Positions 32,555 to 41,242 of a stretch of DNA of 64,000 nt are shown in pieces. Each line of letters begins with the position of its first letter. Position 1 is the stretch's first letter. The stretch is from Aurantimonas coralicida_A. GTDB taxonomy: Bacteria; Pseudomonadota; Alphaproteobacteria; Rhizobiales; Rhizobiaceae. The stretch lies in the NCBI RefSeq assembly GCF_036016755.1, contig NZ_JAYXIH010000009.1, forward strand, positions 49,438 to 113,437, in the 5' to 3' direction. The notes beneath the pieces are model-generated. The model was not told the origin of the DNA, made no database searches, and worked only from the letters and a program-made list of their open reading frames with translations. The position numbers were made by a program, and so were the translations under genes.

Positions 32555-33678
32555 GGCTCCTCATGGAGAGAAAATCCGGCAACCGGCGTACCAGCGGCAT
32601 GGCCTTCGCTCATCGCGGGAATCAGGCACCATGCGTCGGCCGACACAAGCTGCGCCGGCGACAGGGCGCCGACCGAAAGCGGCGTCCAGGCGCGTTCCGT
32701 CTGCTTCAGTAAAACGATCTCCGTGACTCCGATTCCCGACGATATCTTGCGCGCCAGCGGCATGGATACCGGGTCTCGCCGTCTCGCTCCAGTCAACACG
32801 CGAAGAATCGGCTCGACAAGGGCCAGCCAGACCGCCAGCCCCTGATCCGGCTGCCCCGGCAAGGCGATCACCGGAATATGCCCGGCCCTGCCGAAGGCGG
32901 CGGTGCGCCCAGGTTGCAGCGCGATCCCGTGGGCGAAGCGTTCGCCGGCCTGAGCAATGGCGGCCGCCGTGTGGTCGTTCCGGCCCGCGCCCGTTCCACC
33001 GACGAGGACGATCAGGTCCGCAGGTTCGTCCAGAATGCCGTTCGCGGTGGAGGCCACATCGCGCTTGCACGAGACGCGCGCGACATCGGCGCCTGCCGCT
33101 CTGGCCCGCGCCGCGGCGAAATCGGCGGTGAGGCGCGCGGCATGGGCGGATTCCAGATCGATCAGGCGGACCAACGGCCGCCGCACGGGTAAACTCGCGA
33201 AACCGCCCCGCCGCGCGCAAAGAATGTCGAAGGCAGAGATCCTGCGCCCAGGGGTTGCCGGCAACTGCCCCACCGCGATGTCCTCGCCGGCGCGGCGCAG
33301 ACCCTGTCCCGGAATGGCGTCGGTGAGGACCTGGACGAGCGGCGCTTGCGTATCGACCCCGTGAGCGTCGACAACGCAGTCGCATCCGTCCGGCAGGGCG
33401 TCGCCAACCTCGACCCAGACCGGGGGAACCGCCGGAACCGCGGGCGCGAAAGACGAGGCGCCGATCAGATCCCGCGCCACCAGTGCCCAGCCGTCGACCG
33501 CCGCTTCATCGCGCGGCGGACAGGCGTGCGCAGCCGGTGCGGGCTCCGCGGCGATCGCGCCGATCGCGTCATCAAGCCGCAGATCGACCGGCGCGACCGG
33601 CGCCAGCCCATCCAACAGCCAGTCCCGGACCACATCGAAAGCGGCCAGAGCCCCGCAGGTTTCCTCGAAAGACGTCAT
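32551..33678 (-). CDS. Divergent MoeA-like molybdopterin-binding protein
   Basis: A 375-aa protein with the MoeA domain layout but weak motifs. EAAVDGWALVARDL replaces the SAVDGYAM loop, VGGTGAGRNDHTAAAI replaces the SGG-S-G-D motif, and ALQPGRTAAFGRAG and ALPGQPDQGLAVWLALV replace the KPGKP and LPGNP motifs. The domain IV barrel is present but short. It may be a specialised or regulatory MoeA rather than a full transferase. It precedes the MoeA-PBP gene with a 4-nt overlap, so the two are made together and may act as a heteromer. Confidence 0.8.
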   Translation of the reverse strand: MTSFEETCGALAAFDVVRDWLLDGLAPVAPVDLRLDDAIGAIAAEPAPAAHACPPRDEAAVDGWALVARDLIGASSFAPAVPAVPPVWVEVGDALPDGCDCVVDAHGVDTQAPLVQVLTDAIPGQGLRRAGEDIAVGQLPATPGRRISAFDILCARRGGFASLPVRRPLVRLIDLESAHAARLTADFAAARARAAGADVARVSCKRDVASTANGILDEPADLIVLVGGTGAGRNDHTAAAIAQAGERFAHGIALQPGRTAAFGRAGHIPVIALPGQPDQGLAVWLALVEPILRVLTGARRRDPVSMPLARKISSGIGVTEIVLLKQTERAWTPLSVGALSPAQLVSADAWCLIPAMSEGHAAGTPVAGFSLHEEP

Positions 33679-33831
33679 TTTCCCCGCGTCTCAGATAGCG
33701 ACCCGCCCCATATAACAGCGATCGTTTGCAGGCATATCCCAATCACGGCGATTTCCGGAAAGCGCGGACGGAGGACGTGGGCGGTCGGTTCGAGACAGGG
33801 CGCCGTCGGTGTCTGGCCCGAAGCTCAGGCG

Positions 33832-34602
33832 TCAGACCATCATCTGCGCGTCGCCGTCGATGCTCAGGGCCTGTCCGGAAATACTCGAACCTTGCGCAGA
33901 TGCCAGGAACACCGCCATCGCCGCGAGGTGCTGCGGCGGAATGAGCTTTCTGAGCGACGTCACCGCGAGAGCCGCCGCCTCGACCTCCTCGTAACTCTTG
34001 CCGAGCGCGGCCGCCTTGTTGGCGAACACCGATTGGATGCGCGGTCCATCGACGGAGCCGGGCAGGATCGCGTTGACGCGAATGCCGAACTCGCCGAGCT
34101 CGATGGCCAACGACTTGGTGAAGCCGACGACGGCCCATTTCGACGCGGCGTAGGGAGTGCGCATGGAAAACCCCAGCCGCCCCGCCAGCGACGCCAAGTT
34201 GACGATACTGGCGTTCGAACTCCGCTTGAGCAGCGGCACGGCCAGCCGGGTGCAGTTGAACTGGCCGGTGATGTTGACGTTAAGGGTCTGGTCCCACGCC
34301 TCGGGATCGATGCCCTCGACCCGCCCCGTCGGCCCGGCGATGCCGGCATTGTTGACCAGAACGTCGAGCCCCCCGAGCGTCTTCTCCACTTCCGCGAACA
34401 GCCGCGCAACATCGCCGCGATCCGAGACGTCGGCCCGGCTGGCGGTGACGCCCTCGAGGTCGGTTCCGGCCCCCTCCCCGTCGCTGATGTCGCAGTAATG
34501 CACGCGCGCGCCCCCGGCCTGGAAGGCTCGCACCATCTCCAGCCCGATGCCCGACGCGCCCGCCGTCACCAACACCCGCAAACCGGTAATGTCCGATACC
34601 AT
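33832..34602 (-). CDS. SDR family NAD(P)-dependent oxidoreductase
   Basis: A 256-aa classical short-chain dehydrogenase. It has the nucleotide motif TAGASGIG (about residues 13-20), NNAG near 85, catalytic Ser in IVNLASLAG and YAASK (Tyr-x3-Lys, near 150), and the SDR C-terminal SGQALSIDGDAQ. D39 region YCDISDG suggests NAD rather than NADP preference. The ATG at 34602 is used because GAGAG lies five nt upstream; an in-frame GTG at 34608 is possible. It follows the GntR gene by 14 nt on the same strand. It may oxidise or reduce a hydroxy acid for the BKACE pathway across the operator, but the substrate is unknown. Confidence 0.88.
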   Translation of the reverse strand: MVSDITGLRVLVTAGASGIGLEMVRAFQAGGARVHYCDISDGEGAGTDLEGVTASRADVSDRGDVARLFAEVEKTLGGLDVLVNNAGIAGPTGRVEGIDPEAWDQTLNVNITGQFNCTRLAVPLLKRSSNASIVNLASLAGRLGFSMRTPYAASKWAVVGFTKSLAIELGEFGIRVNAILPGSVDGPRIQSVFANKAAALGKSYEEVEAAALAVTSLRKLIPPQHLAAMAVFLASAQGSSISGQALSIDGDAQMMV

Positions 34603-34616
34603 CGTCACTCTCGTTC

Positions 34617-35330
34617 TCAGATTGAGGCAGACGGCAGATTGCCGTTCGCCAGGATGAAATCCGCCGCGTCCCGGATATCCGCCGCCACGGCGGCGCGGGC
34701 CTCATCGGCCTGCCTTGCCTTCAGCGCCGCGATGAGCCGGGCATGGTGCTTGTGGGCCTCGACCTCTTTCAGCCGGCGCCCGCTGGCGCGCAGATCGAGG
34801 TTGATGACCGGCCCGACCTGGAGCCACAACCCGTCGATGATCTGTTGCAGTTGCGGCATGCCCGCCGCCGCATAGACGGCGAAATGCAGTTCCTTGTTGG
34901 CCTTCAGTGCGACCGCACCGTCAGGGTCGCGGTGCCGGCTCTCGGCGGCAAAGCGTTCGTGATGGGCGCAGGCGGCGGCGATCTGCGCGGCGTCGGCCCG
35001 TTCCGCCGCGAACTGAGCGGCGAGACCTTCCACTTCCATGCGGATGATCGTCAATTCGCTGAACCGCTCGCGGGTCATGATCGGGACCCGAATCGCCCGG
35101 TTCGGTAGGATTTCCAGCGCCCCTTCCGCCGATAGCCGGCCGACTGCCTCGCGCACCGGCATCGGACTGGTGCCGACGGCCTCGGCCAGGCCGCGCAGCG
35201 TGAACTTCTCGCCGGGCGCCACCTGCCCCGCCAGAATCAGCTCCCGCAGATCACGGTAGACGTGCTCTCCGAGCGTGACCCGCGACACCCGCGGCATCTT
35301 GTCGGCGATACCCGTCTCGACGACGCTCAT
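34617..35330 (-). CDS. GntR family (FadR-type, FCD domain) transcriptional regulator
   Basis: A 237-aa regulator. Residues about 15-80 are the winged helix (GEHVYRDLRELILAGQVAPGEKFTLRGLAEAVG, then SPMPVREAVGRLSAEGALE). Residues about 90-225 are an all-helical FCD ligand domain with the metal or ligand histidines in HERFAAE and HFAVYAAAG. The start at 35330 is fixed by GAGGAA eight nt upstream; a longer in-frame reading to 35402 would run into the operator. It lies divergent to the transporter-BKACE operon with the palindrome at 35397 between them, the classic layout of a repressor acting on both units. Confidence 0.9.
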   Translation of the reverse strand: MSVVETGIADKMPRVSRVTLGEHVYRDLRELILAGQVAPGEKFTLRGLAEAVGTSPMPVREAVGRLSAEGALEILPNRAIRVPIMTRERFSELTIIRMEVEGLAAQFAAERADAAQIAAACAHHERFAAESRHRDPDGAVALKANKELHFAVYAAAGMPQLQQIIDGLWLQVGPVINLDLRASGRRLKEVEAHKHHARLIAALKARQADEARAAVAADIRDAADFILANGNLPSASI

Positions 35331-35396
35331 GAAATAAATTCCTCGTTTGCCAACCTTATGGCTGGACTCAGACACGAAAGCACGTTTTCCTAGATG

Positions 35397-35420
35397 TGTC
35401 ATGTGTGATCACAAATGACA
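35397..35420. promoter_or_regulatory. 24-bp near-perfect palindromic operator (GntR type)
   Basis: Core TTGTGATCACA-type dyad: TGTGATCACA at the centre (35404-35413), flanked by TGTCAT (35397-35402) and ATGACA (35415-35420). Eleven of twelve base pairs match about the centre 35408/35409; only the sixth pair out differs. It sits 67 nt upstream of the GntR start and 94 nt upstream of the binding-protein start, so it can control both divergent promoters. The binder is inferred, not shown. Confidence 0.7.
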
Positions 35421-35513
35421 ATCTGAGTGGAGGGACAACAGGCCGTCCCCGCGGGTCCCGCGGATCACGAGCCGAGGGAGCCCCTTCAGACGGATCCATT
35501 GGGAGGAAGAAGA

Positions 35514-36773
35514 ATGTCCAGTTCGCATATCCGGCCCCACCGCAGACAGGTCATCAAGGGCATCGGCACGGCGGCGCTCGTCGCCGGTCTCGGAACGCCC
35601 TTTATCGCCCGGGCACAAAGCGAGGTCGTCAAGATCGGCCATCTGACGCCGCTGACCGGCTTTCTCGGGCCCCTCGGCGAATATGCCCAGCTCGGCGTCC
35701 AGCTGGCGGTCGAGGAACTCAACGCCGCCGGCGGCATCGACGGCCGCCAGATCGAGCTCCTGATGGAGGACAGCGTCAATCCGGCCACGGCGTCGACCAA
35801 GGCCGAGCGCTATATCACCCGCGACAACGTCGCCTGCATCATCGGCGAAATCAGCTCGGCGTCCGGCCTCGCGATCGCGCAGGTCGTCGAACGGAACAAG
35901 AAGCTGTTCTTCAACACCGGCTGCAACTCCGATGCCCTGCGCGGCAGCGACTGCAGCCGCTACATGTTCCACGTCGAGGCGTCGAACTCCCAATATGTGA
36001 AGGGTGTCGGCTCGGCTTTCCTGCGCGACGGCCTCATCGACGGCAAGAAGATCTACTTCCTCACCGCCGACTACGCCTACGGCCAGGATCTTTCCCGCGT
36101 CGGCAAGAACTTCATCGAGGCCAACAACGGCACGGTCGCATGGGAGGATCTGGTTCCGACCGACGCCACCGATTTCAGCGCCTACATCCTGAAGATCCGG
36201 CAGGCGAAACCCGATCTCATCATCTCCAACCTCGCCGGAAATCAGATCACCAATTTCGTCAAGCAGTATACCGAGTACGGCCTCGACTTTCCCTATGGCG
36301 GTTTCGGCTTCGACACCGCCGTCGCCTGGGGCGCCGGCAAGGGCAATTTCGGCGGCGAATGGCCGGTGGTCTGGCATCACAAGCTGGAGAACCCCGGCGC
36401 GCAGGCGTTCGTCCAGGCCTTCACCGCCAAGTGGGGCAAACCGCCAGACAACCAGGCCTGGGGCGATTATCTCGCCACCAAGCTCGTCGCGCAGGCGATG
36501 ACCGAGACCAAATCGACCGAGACCGACGCCGTTCTGGAGTATTTCGAGGGCGAGCCGAAACTCGACATCCTGAAGGCGCGCGAGGGATATTTCCGCAAGC
36601 GTGACCACCAGCTCATCCAGGAAATGTACACGATGACGGCCAAGCCGATCGATCAGCTGGAGGACGAGTGGGATCTGATGCTGCTCGGCGCGGCCGTGCC
36701 GGGCGAAGGCGACGATCTGGAGGCGATCGCGCCGACCGAGGCCGAGAACGCCTGTAGCTTCGACGCCGCATAG
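35514..36773 (+). CDS. ABC transporter substrate-binding protein, HAAT (LivK) family
   Basis: A 419-aa periplasmic receptor. The N-terminus has a twin-arginine-like motif RRQVIKGIG (residues about 9-17) and a hydrophobic segment with a cut after ARAQ, so it may be Tat-exported. The Peripla_BP_6 fold follows: VKIGHLTPLTGFLGPLGEYAQLGVQLAVEELN, then NVACIIGEISSASGLAIAQV and YFLTADYAYGQDLSRVG. It starts with a GGGAGGA site. It belongs to the transporter made of LivH at 36860 and the LivMGF fusion at 37748. The ligand is unknown; HAAT receptors bind amino acids, amides or aromatic acids. Confidence 0.92.
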   Translation: MSSSHIRPHRRQVIKGIGTAALVAGLGTPFIARAQSEVVKIGHLTPLTGFLGPLGEYAQLGVQLAVEELNAAGGIDGRQIELLMEDSVNPATASTKAERYITRDNVACIIGEISSASGLAIAQVVERNKKLFFNTGCNSDALRGSDCSRYMFHVEASNSQYVKGVGSAFLRDGLIDGKKIYFLTADYAYGQDLSRVGKNFIEANNGTVAWEDLVPTDATDFSAYILKIRQAKPDLIISNLAGNQITNFVKQYTEYGLDFPYGGFGFDTAVAWGAGKGNFGGEWPVVWHHKLENPGAQAFVQAFTAKWGKPPDNQAWGDYLATKLVAQAMTETKSTETDAVLEYFEGEPKLDILKAREGYFRKRDHQLIQEMYTMTAKPIDQLEDEWDLMLLGAAVPGEGDDLEAIAPTEAENACSFDAA

Positions 36774-36790
36774 GCCCGTCGTATCGGGTT

Positions 36791-36827
36791 CGTCGGCGCG
36801 GCGCCGCTCGTCGCGCCGACGGGTTTT
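36791..36827 (+). terminator. Intercistronic hairpin after the binding-protein gene
   Basis: Arms CGTCGGCGCG (36791-36800) and CGCGCCGACG (36812-36821) form a perfect 10-bp stem, loop 11 nt, followed by GGTTTTG. It lies 17 nt after the binding-protein stop and before livH. Such structures commonly attenuate transcription so that receptor exceeds permease. Confidence 0.65.
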
Positions 36828-36859
36828 GAAGTCTTCCGATCATCGCTGAGGGTCGTACC

Positions 36860-37738
36860 TTGCCCCTGGAAGCCGTCTTTGTCCTCGAACAGGTCGTCAA
36901 CGGCCTGTTCGTCGGCGTCAATTATCTGCTGATCGCACTCGGCCTGTCGCTGATCTTTTCGCTCGGCGGCATCGTCAATCTGGCGCATGGCGGTTTCTAC
37001 GCGATCGGCGCCTATCTGGTCGTCCTGCTGTTCGACACACTCGGTTATTCCGCCTTCGTGGCCGCGCCACTCTTGGTGGCCGTTATCGGCGTGGGGGTCG
37101 AACGGGTGTTCCTGCGGCCTTTCTACAAGGCCGATCCGGCGTTGAGCCTGCTGCTGACCTTCGGGCTTGCCATGGTCATCGAGCAGTCGCTCCGCATGAT
37201 CTTCGGCGCGAGCCCCCGTCCCTTTTCGATCCCGCAATTTCTCAGCGGCCAGATCTTTATCGGCGACTTCATCTATTCGCGCTATCGCTTCGCCATCCTG
37301 ATCGTCGCCACCGCCGCCGTGGCCGGTCTCTGGCTGCTCTTGCAGCGAACGCCGTTCGGCCGGATCGTGCGGGCCGGCATCCAGGCGCCCGACATGGTCG
37401 GCGCGCTCGGCATCTCCCTGAAGCCGTATCTGACCGCCGTCGCCGCCCTTGGCCTCGGCCTCGCCGGACTGGCCGGGACGATGATGGCGCCCATCACCGG
37501 CATTCATCCGGCGATGGGAGCGGAGATTCTCATCCCCGCTTTCGTGGTCGTGGTGATCGGCGGCCTGGGGTCGTTCTGGGGGGTGATCGTCGCAGCGCTC
37601 CTCGTCGGAGTGGTCCGAGGGCTGACCATCTATTTCTATCCGCCGGCCGCCGAAGCCTCGATGTACATCTTGATGCTGCTCGTGCTGCTCGTCAGGCCTC
37701 GCGGCCTGTTCGGCGAGCGGATCGCCAGGTTCGAGTAG
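36860..37738 (+). CDS. ABC transporter permease (LivH family)
   Basis: A 292-aa permease with about eight helices. The LivH block SLIFSLGGIVNLAHGGFYAIGAY and GLGSFWGVIVAALLVG are typical, and it ends LLVRPRGLFGERI. The start is TTG at 36860; no ATG lies in frame ahead of the first helix. Partner of the LivMGF fusion 9 nt downstream. Forms one half of the membrane channel. Confidence 0.92.
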   Translation: MPLEAVFVLEQVVNGLFVGVNYLLIALGLSLIFSLGGIVNLAHGGFYAIGAYLVVLLFDTLGYSAFVAAPLLVAVIGVGVERVFLRPFYKADPALSLLLTFGLAMVIEQSLRMIFGASPRPFSIPQFLSGQIFIGDFIYSRYRFAILIVATAAVAGLWLLLQRTPFGRIVRAGIQAPDMVGALGISLKPYLTAVAALGLGLAGLAGTMMAPITGIHPAMGAEILIPAFVVVVIGGLGSFWGVIVAALLVGVVRGLTIYFYPPAAEASMYILMLLVLLVRPRGLFGERIARFE

Positions 37739-37747
37739 GGCGCTCCC

Positions 37748-40267
37748 ATGCTGTCACGGTCTCTCAACATCGTCATCGCATTGGCGGCGCTTGTCATCCT
37801 GCCATTCTTCATGGAAGCGATTGGTCTGACGGTCGATTCCGCCATCGACGTCATCGTGCTCGCCACAGCCGCGCTCGCGCTGAATCTTTTGTTCGGCTAC
37901 ACCGGGCTGATCTCCTTCGGCAACGGGCTGTGGTTCGGCATCGGCGTCTACGCCGCCGCGCTGGCCCATCTCCACTGGTTTCCCGACCAGATGCTGCTGC
38001 CCGCGCTGATCTCGATCGCCGCCGTTGCGGTCATGGCCACCGCCCTCGGCTTCCTCATCTTGCGGCGCAAGGGCGTCTATTTTTCGCTGCTGACCCTCGC
38101 CCTGACCGCCCTCGGCTACGCCATCGCATTTCGCTGGACGGAGGTCACCGGCGGTGAAAACGGCCTCGGCGGCATCACCCGTCCAAGCCCGTTCGGTCTC
38201 TCGACGGTGAACAGCGACTCCTATTACGTGCTCGCCGCCGTCGTGGTCTTCGCCGTATTCTTCGGACTGCAGCGCTTCGTCCGCTCGCCGATCGGCACGG
38301 TTCTCGTCGCAATCCGGGAAAACGAGGAGCGCGCGCGCTTCCTCGGCTACGCGACACCGTCCTACAAGCTGATCTGTTTCGTCGTCTCGGCGACTGTCAC
38401 CGCCCTTGCCGGCGTCCTGTTCCTCTTCCATCACCGGTTCGCTTCGGCCGACCCCGTCTCACCGGCCTTTTCCGGCGAACTCCTCGCGATGGTGCTGATC
38501 GGCGGCTCGCGCAGCTTCCTCGGACCAGCCCTCGGCGCGCTGTTCTACGTCCTGTTCCGCGAGTTCCTGTCGCAATGGACCGGCGATTGGCTGTTCTATT
38601 TCGGCCTGCTGTTCGTCGGTTTCATCATGTTCTCGCCCTCCGGTCTCGTCGGCGTGGCCGGGCGCATCATCGGCCCGTTCCTGCCGAAGCGCACGGGCGC
38701 CGCCGCGATGGCCAACCGCAGCATCGCCGAAGGCGAACCGCTCCCCGCCTTTCTGCGCCGCAAGGATGCCGACCGCGAGCCGCTGCTTCGCGTCGCCGGG
38801 TTGGCCAAGAATTTTGGCTCCGTCCAGGCGGTGCGCGACGCAAGCTTCATCGTCCGCAATCGAACCCTGCATGCGCTGATCGGTCCCAACGGCGCCGGCA
38901 AGACGAGCGCGTTCAACCTCATCTCCGGCATGTTCGCGCCCAGTCGCGGCAAGGTGACCCTTGGCGATGAGAGCATTGCGGGCCTGCCGCCCGAGGCGGT
39001 CTGCCGCCGGGGTTTGGCCCGCTCGTTCCAGATCACCAATCTCTTCCCGACCCTCAGCGTCGAGGAGAACCTGCGACTGGGCGTCCAGGCCACCCACGCC
39101 AGCCGGTTCAATCCGTGGATCGGCGCGAAGGGGATCGCGGCGATCAATCAGGAGACTGCGGAGATCATCCGCTTTCTCGGCGTCCGCGGCATGGAGAGCG
39201 CCGAAGCGGGGGCGCTGTCCTATGGCGGACAGCGGGTGCTCGACATGGGGCTCGCCATCACCTCGAAGCCGCGCATGCTACTGCTGGACGAGCCGTTGGC
39301 CGGACTGGCCGCGGCGGAGCGCGAACGGATCGGCCGCCTGATCCGCCAGATCGCCGACGACATCCCGGTGCTCCTGGTCGAACATGACATCGACCGCGTC
39401 TTCGACCTGGCGGATGCGGTTACCGTGATGAATGGCGGCGAGGTCCTCGTCGACGGGAACGCGGAAGAGGTTCGCACCGACAAGCGCGTGCAGGACATCT
39501 ATATCGGCTCGGGCGTCGCCGCGCTTGCCGCGCGCGAACTGGTCTCGGCCGCCCGGCCGGAACTGCTGCTCGGCCTCAAGGGGATCGATACCTTCTACGG
39601 CAAGAGCCAGATCCTTTCGGACGTCTCGCTGGACGTCCATCACGGCGAGATCGTCGCCCTGCTGGGCCGCAACGGGGCGGGCAAGACCACCTTGCTGAAG
39701 ACGTTGATCGGCATCGCCCCGCCCGCGACGGGCGAGGCGACCTTGGCTGGCGAAAACATCGCCGGCCTTACCTCTGCAGAAATCGCGCGCCGGGGGGTCG
39801 GATACGTCCCGCAGGGCCGGGGGCTGTTTTCCGGCATGTCGGTGCGCCAGAATCTCGAATTGGGGCGCCTGCGGCGGCTGACCGGCAATGGCCGCCACTG
39901 GACCGAGGAGCGGGTGCTCGAATTCTTTCCCCGGCTTCGCGAACGGCTCGACATCGATGCCGACCGCCTGTCGGGCGGCGAGCAGCAGATGGTCGCGGTG
40001 GCCCGCGCACTCGTCGGCGACACCCGCCTGTTGCTGCTGGACGAACCGTTCGAGGGATTGTCCCCGGCGATCACCGAAGAGCTGTTCGATGCCTTCGACA
40101 AGCTGCGCAGCGAGGTTTCGATCCTGATCGTCGATCATCATCTCGATCTCGTGCTCAATCTCGCCGATCGGGTGACGGTGCTCGAACGCGGTCGCGTCGT
40201 GCATGAAGGACCAGCCCGGCCGCTGGCGCGCGATCTCGATCTGCGCCGGGAGGTCCTTTGGCTCTGA
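37748..40267 (+). CDS. ABC transporter permease-ATPase-ATPase fusion (LivM-LivG-LivF in one chain)
   Basis: An 839-aa protein. Residues about 1-315 are a LivM permease (SFGNGLWFGIGVYAAAL, RENEERARFLGY, FSPSGLVGV). Residues about 325-575 are a LivG ATPase (Walker A GPNGAGKT at 379-386, degenerate signature LSYGGQRVLD, Walker B LLLDEPLAGL, VEHDIDRVF). Residues about 595-839 are a LivF ATPase (Walker A GRNGAGKTT at about 640, LSGGEQQMVAVARAL, LLLLDEPFEGLSP). The whole NBD set is therefore tethered to one permease and both ATPases sit in a single chain. It is an intact frame with no internal stop, so a true triple fusion rather than an assembly artefact. The partner LivH is separate. Confidence 0.93.
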   Translation: MLSRSLNIVIALAALVILPFFMEAIGLTVDSAIDVIVLATAALALNLLFGYTGLISFGNGLWFGIGVYAAALAHLHWFPDQMLLPALISIAAVAVMATALGFLILRRKGVYFSLLTLALTALGYAIAFRWTEVTGGENGLGGITRPSPFGLSTVNSDSYYVLAAVVVFAVFFGLQRFVRSPIGTVLVAIRENEERARFLGYATPSYKLICFVVSATVTALAGVLFLFHHRFASADPVSPAFSGELLAMVLIGGSRSFLGPALGALFYVLFREFLSQWTGDWLFYFGLLFVGFIMFSPSGLVGVAGRIIGPFLPKRTGAAAMANRSIAEGEPLPAFLRRKDADREPLLRVAGLAKNFGSVQAVRDASFIVRNRTLHALIGPNGAGKTSAFNLISGMFAPSRGKVTLGDESIAGLPPEAVCRRGLARSFQITNLFPTLSVEENLRLGVQATHASRFNPWIGAKGIAAINQETAEIIRFLGVRGMESAEAGALSYGGQRVLDMGLAITSKPRMLLLDEPLAGLAAAERERIGRLIRQIADDIPVLLVEHDIDRVFDLADAVTVMNGGEVLVDGNAEEVRTDKRVQDIYIGSGVAALAARELVSAARPELLLGLKGIDTFYGKSQILSDVSLDVHHGEIVALLGRNGAGKTTLLKTLIGIAPPATGEATLAGENIAGLTSAEIARRGVGYVPQGRGLFSGMSVRQNLELGRLRRLTGNGRHWTEERVLEFFPRLRERLDIDADRLSGGEQQMVAVARALVGDTRLLLLDEPFEGLSPAITEELFDAFDKLRSEVSILIVDHHLDLVLNLADRVTVLERGRVVHEGPARPLARDLDLRREVLWL

Positions 40268-40283
40268 ACGGCAAGGAGAATCC

Positions 40284-41231
40284 ATGACCAAGATCGCCAT
40301 CGTCGGTTGCGGCCTGATCGGCCGCGCCTGGGCCATCACCTTCGCCCGCGCCGGGCACGACGTCGCGCTGTTCGACCGCCAGGACGGCGCTCCCGAAAGC
40401 GCGCGGGCCTATATCGCCGAGGTCCTGCCATCATTGGCCGAATTCGACCTTTTGAACGGCGCGACGCCCGAGGCCGTGCTTCGCCGCATCGCCCTGGCGC
40501 CCTTCCTGCCCGCCGCGCTCGACGGCGCGGTGCATGTGCAGGAGAACACGCCCGAAGATCTGGCGATCAAGCGCGCGGTCTTCAGCGAACTGGAACAGCA
40601 TGCCGACGCCGACGCGGTGCTCGCCTCATCGACCTCGGCGATCCTGCCGTCCTTGTTCAGCGAGCATCTTCGCACCCGTGAGCGCTGTCTGGTCGCCCAT
40701 CCGATCAACCCGCCCTATCTCGTACCGGCCGTGGAAGTCGTTCCGGCGCCCTGGACCAGCGCCGACGCGCGCGATCGGACCGCGAGTTTGATGCGCCAGG
40801 CCGGCCAGTCGCCGATCGTGATGAAGCGCGAGATCGACGGCTTCGTCATGAACCGCATGCAGGGGGCGTTGCTCGAAGAAGCGTTTCGCCTCGTTCATGA
40901 CGGCTTTGCCGATCCAGAGGACGTCGACATCGGCATTCGGGAAGGCTTGGCGCTACGCTGGAGTTTCATGGGGCCGTTCGAGACCATCGACCTCAACGCC
41001 CCCGGCGGCGTCCGCGACTACGTGACGCGCTACCAAGGCATCTACGAAACCATCGCGCCATCGCAGCGCCGGCGCGTCGATTGGGCCGGCCCGGTTATCG
41101 AGACGGTCGAAAAGGACCGCCGCGAGCGCTTGCCTGAAGACGAGTTAGGCGCCCGGCAGCAATGGCGTGACCGGCGCCTGATGGCCCTTGCCGCGCACAA
41201 GCGGCAATCCGACCGCGACATCAAATCCTGA
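40284..41231 (+). CDS. 3-Hydroxyacyl-CoA dehydrogenase family, lambda-crystallin type
   Basis: A 315-aa NAD-dependent dehydrogenase. Rossmann loop VGCGLIGRAWA (about residues 7-17), then HVQENTPEDLAIKRAVF, ASSTSAILPS, the catalytic HPINPPYLVPAVEVVP, and GFVMNRMQGALLEEAFRLV. The C-terminal LGARQQWRDRRLMALAAHK is very like mammalian lambda-crystallin (L-gulonate 3-dehydrogenase) and bacterial carnitine/hydroxybutyrate relatives. It likely oxidises a 3-hydroxy acid to its 3-keto form, providing the substrate for the BKACE enzyme 11 nt downstream. Exact substrate not determinable. Start ATG 40284 with AAGGAGAA. Confidence 0.88.
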   Translation: MTKIAIVGCGLIGRAWAITFARAGHDVALFDRQDGAPESARAYIAEVLPSLAEFDLLNGATPEAVLRRIALAPFLPAALDGAVHVQENTPEDLAIKRAVFSELEQHADADAVLASSTSAILPSLFSEHLRTRERCLVAHPINPPYLVPAVEVVPAPWTSADARDRTASLMRQAGQSPIVMKREIDGFVMNRMQGALLEEAFRLVHDGFADPEDVDIGIREGLALRWSFMGPFETIDLNAPGGVRDYVTRYQGIYETIAPSQRRRVDWAGPVIETVEKDRRERLPEDELGARQQWRDRRLMALAAHKRQSDRDIKS

Positions 41232-41242
41232 AGGAGACGGCT

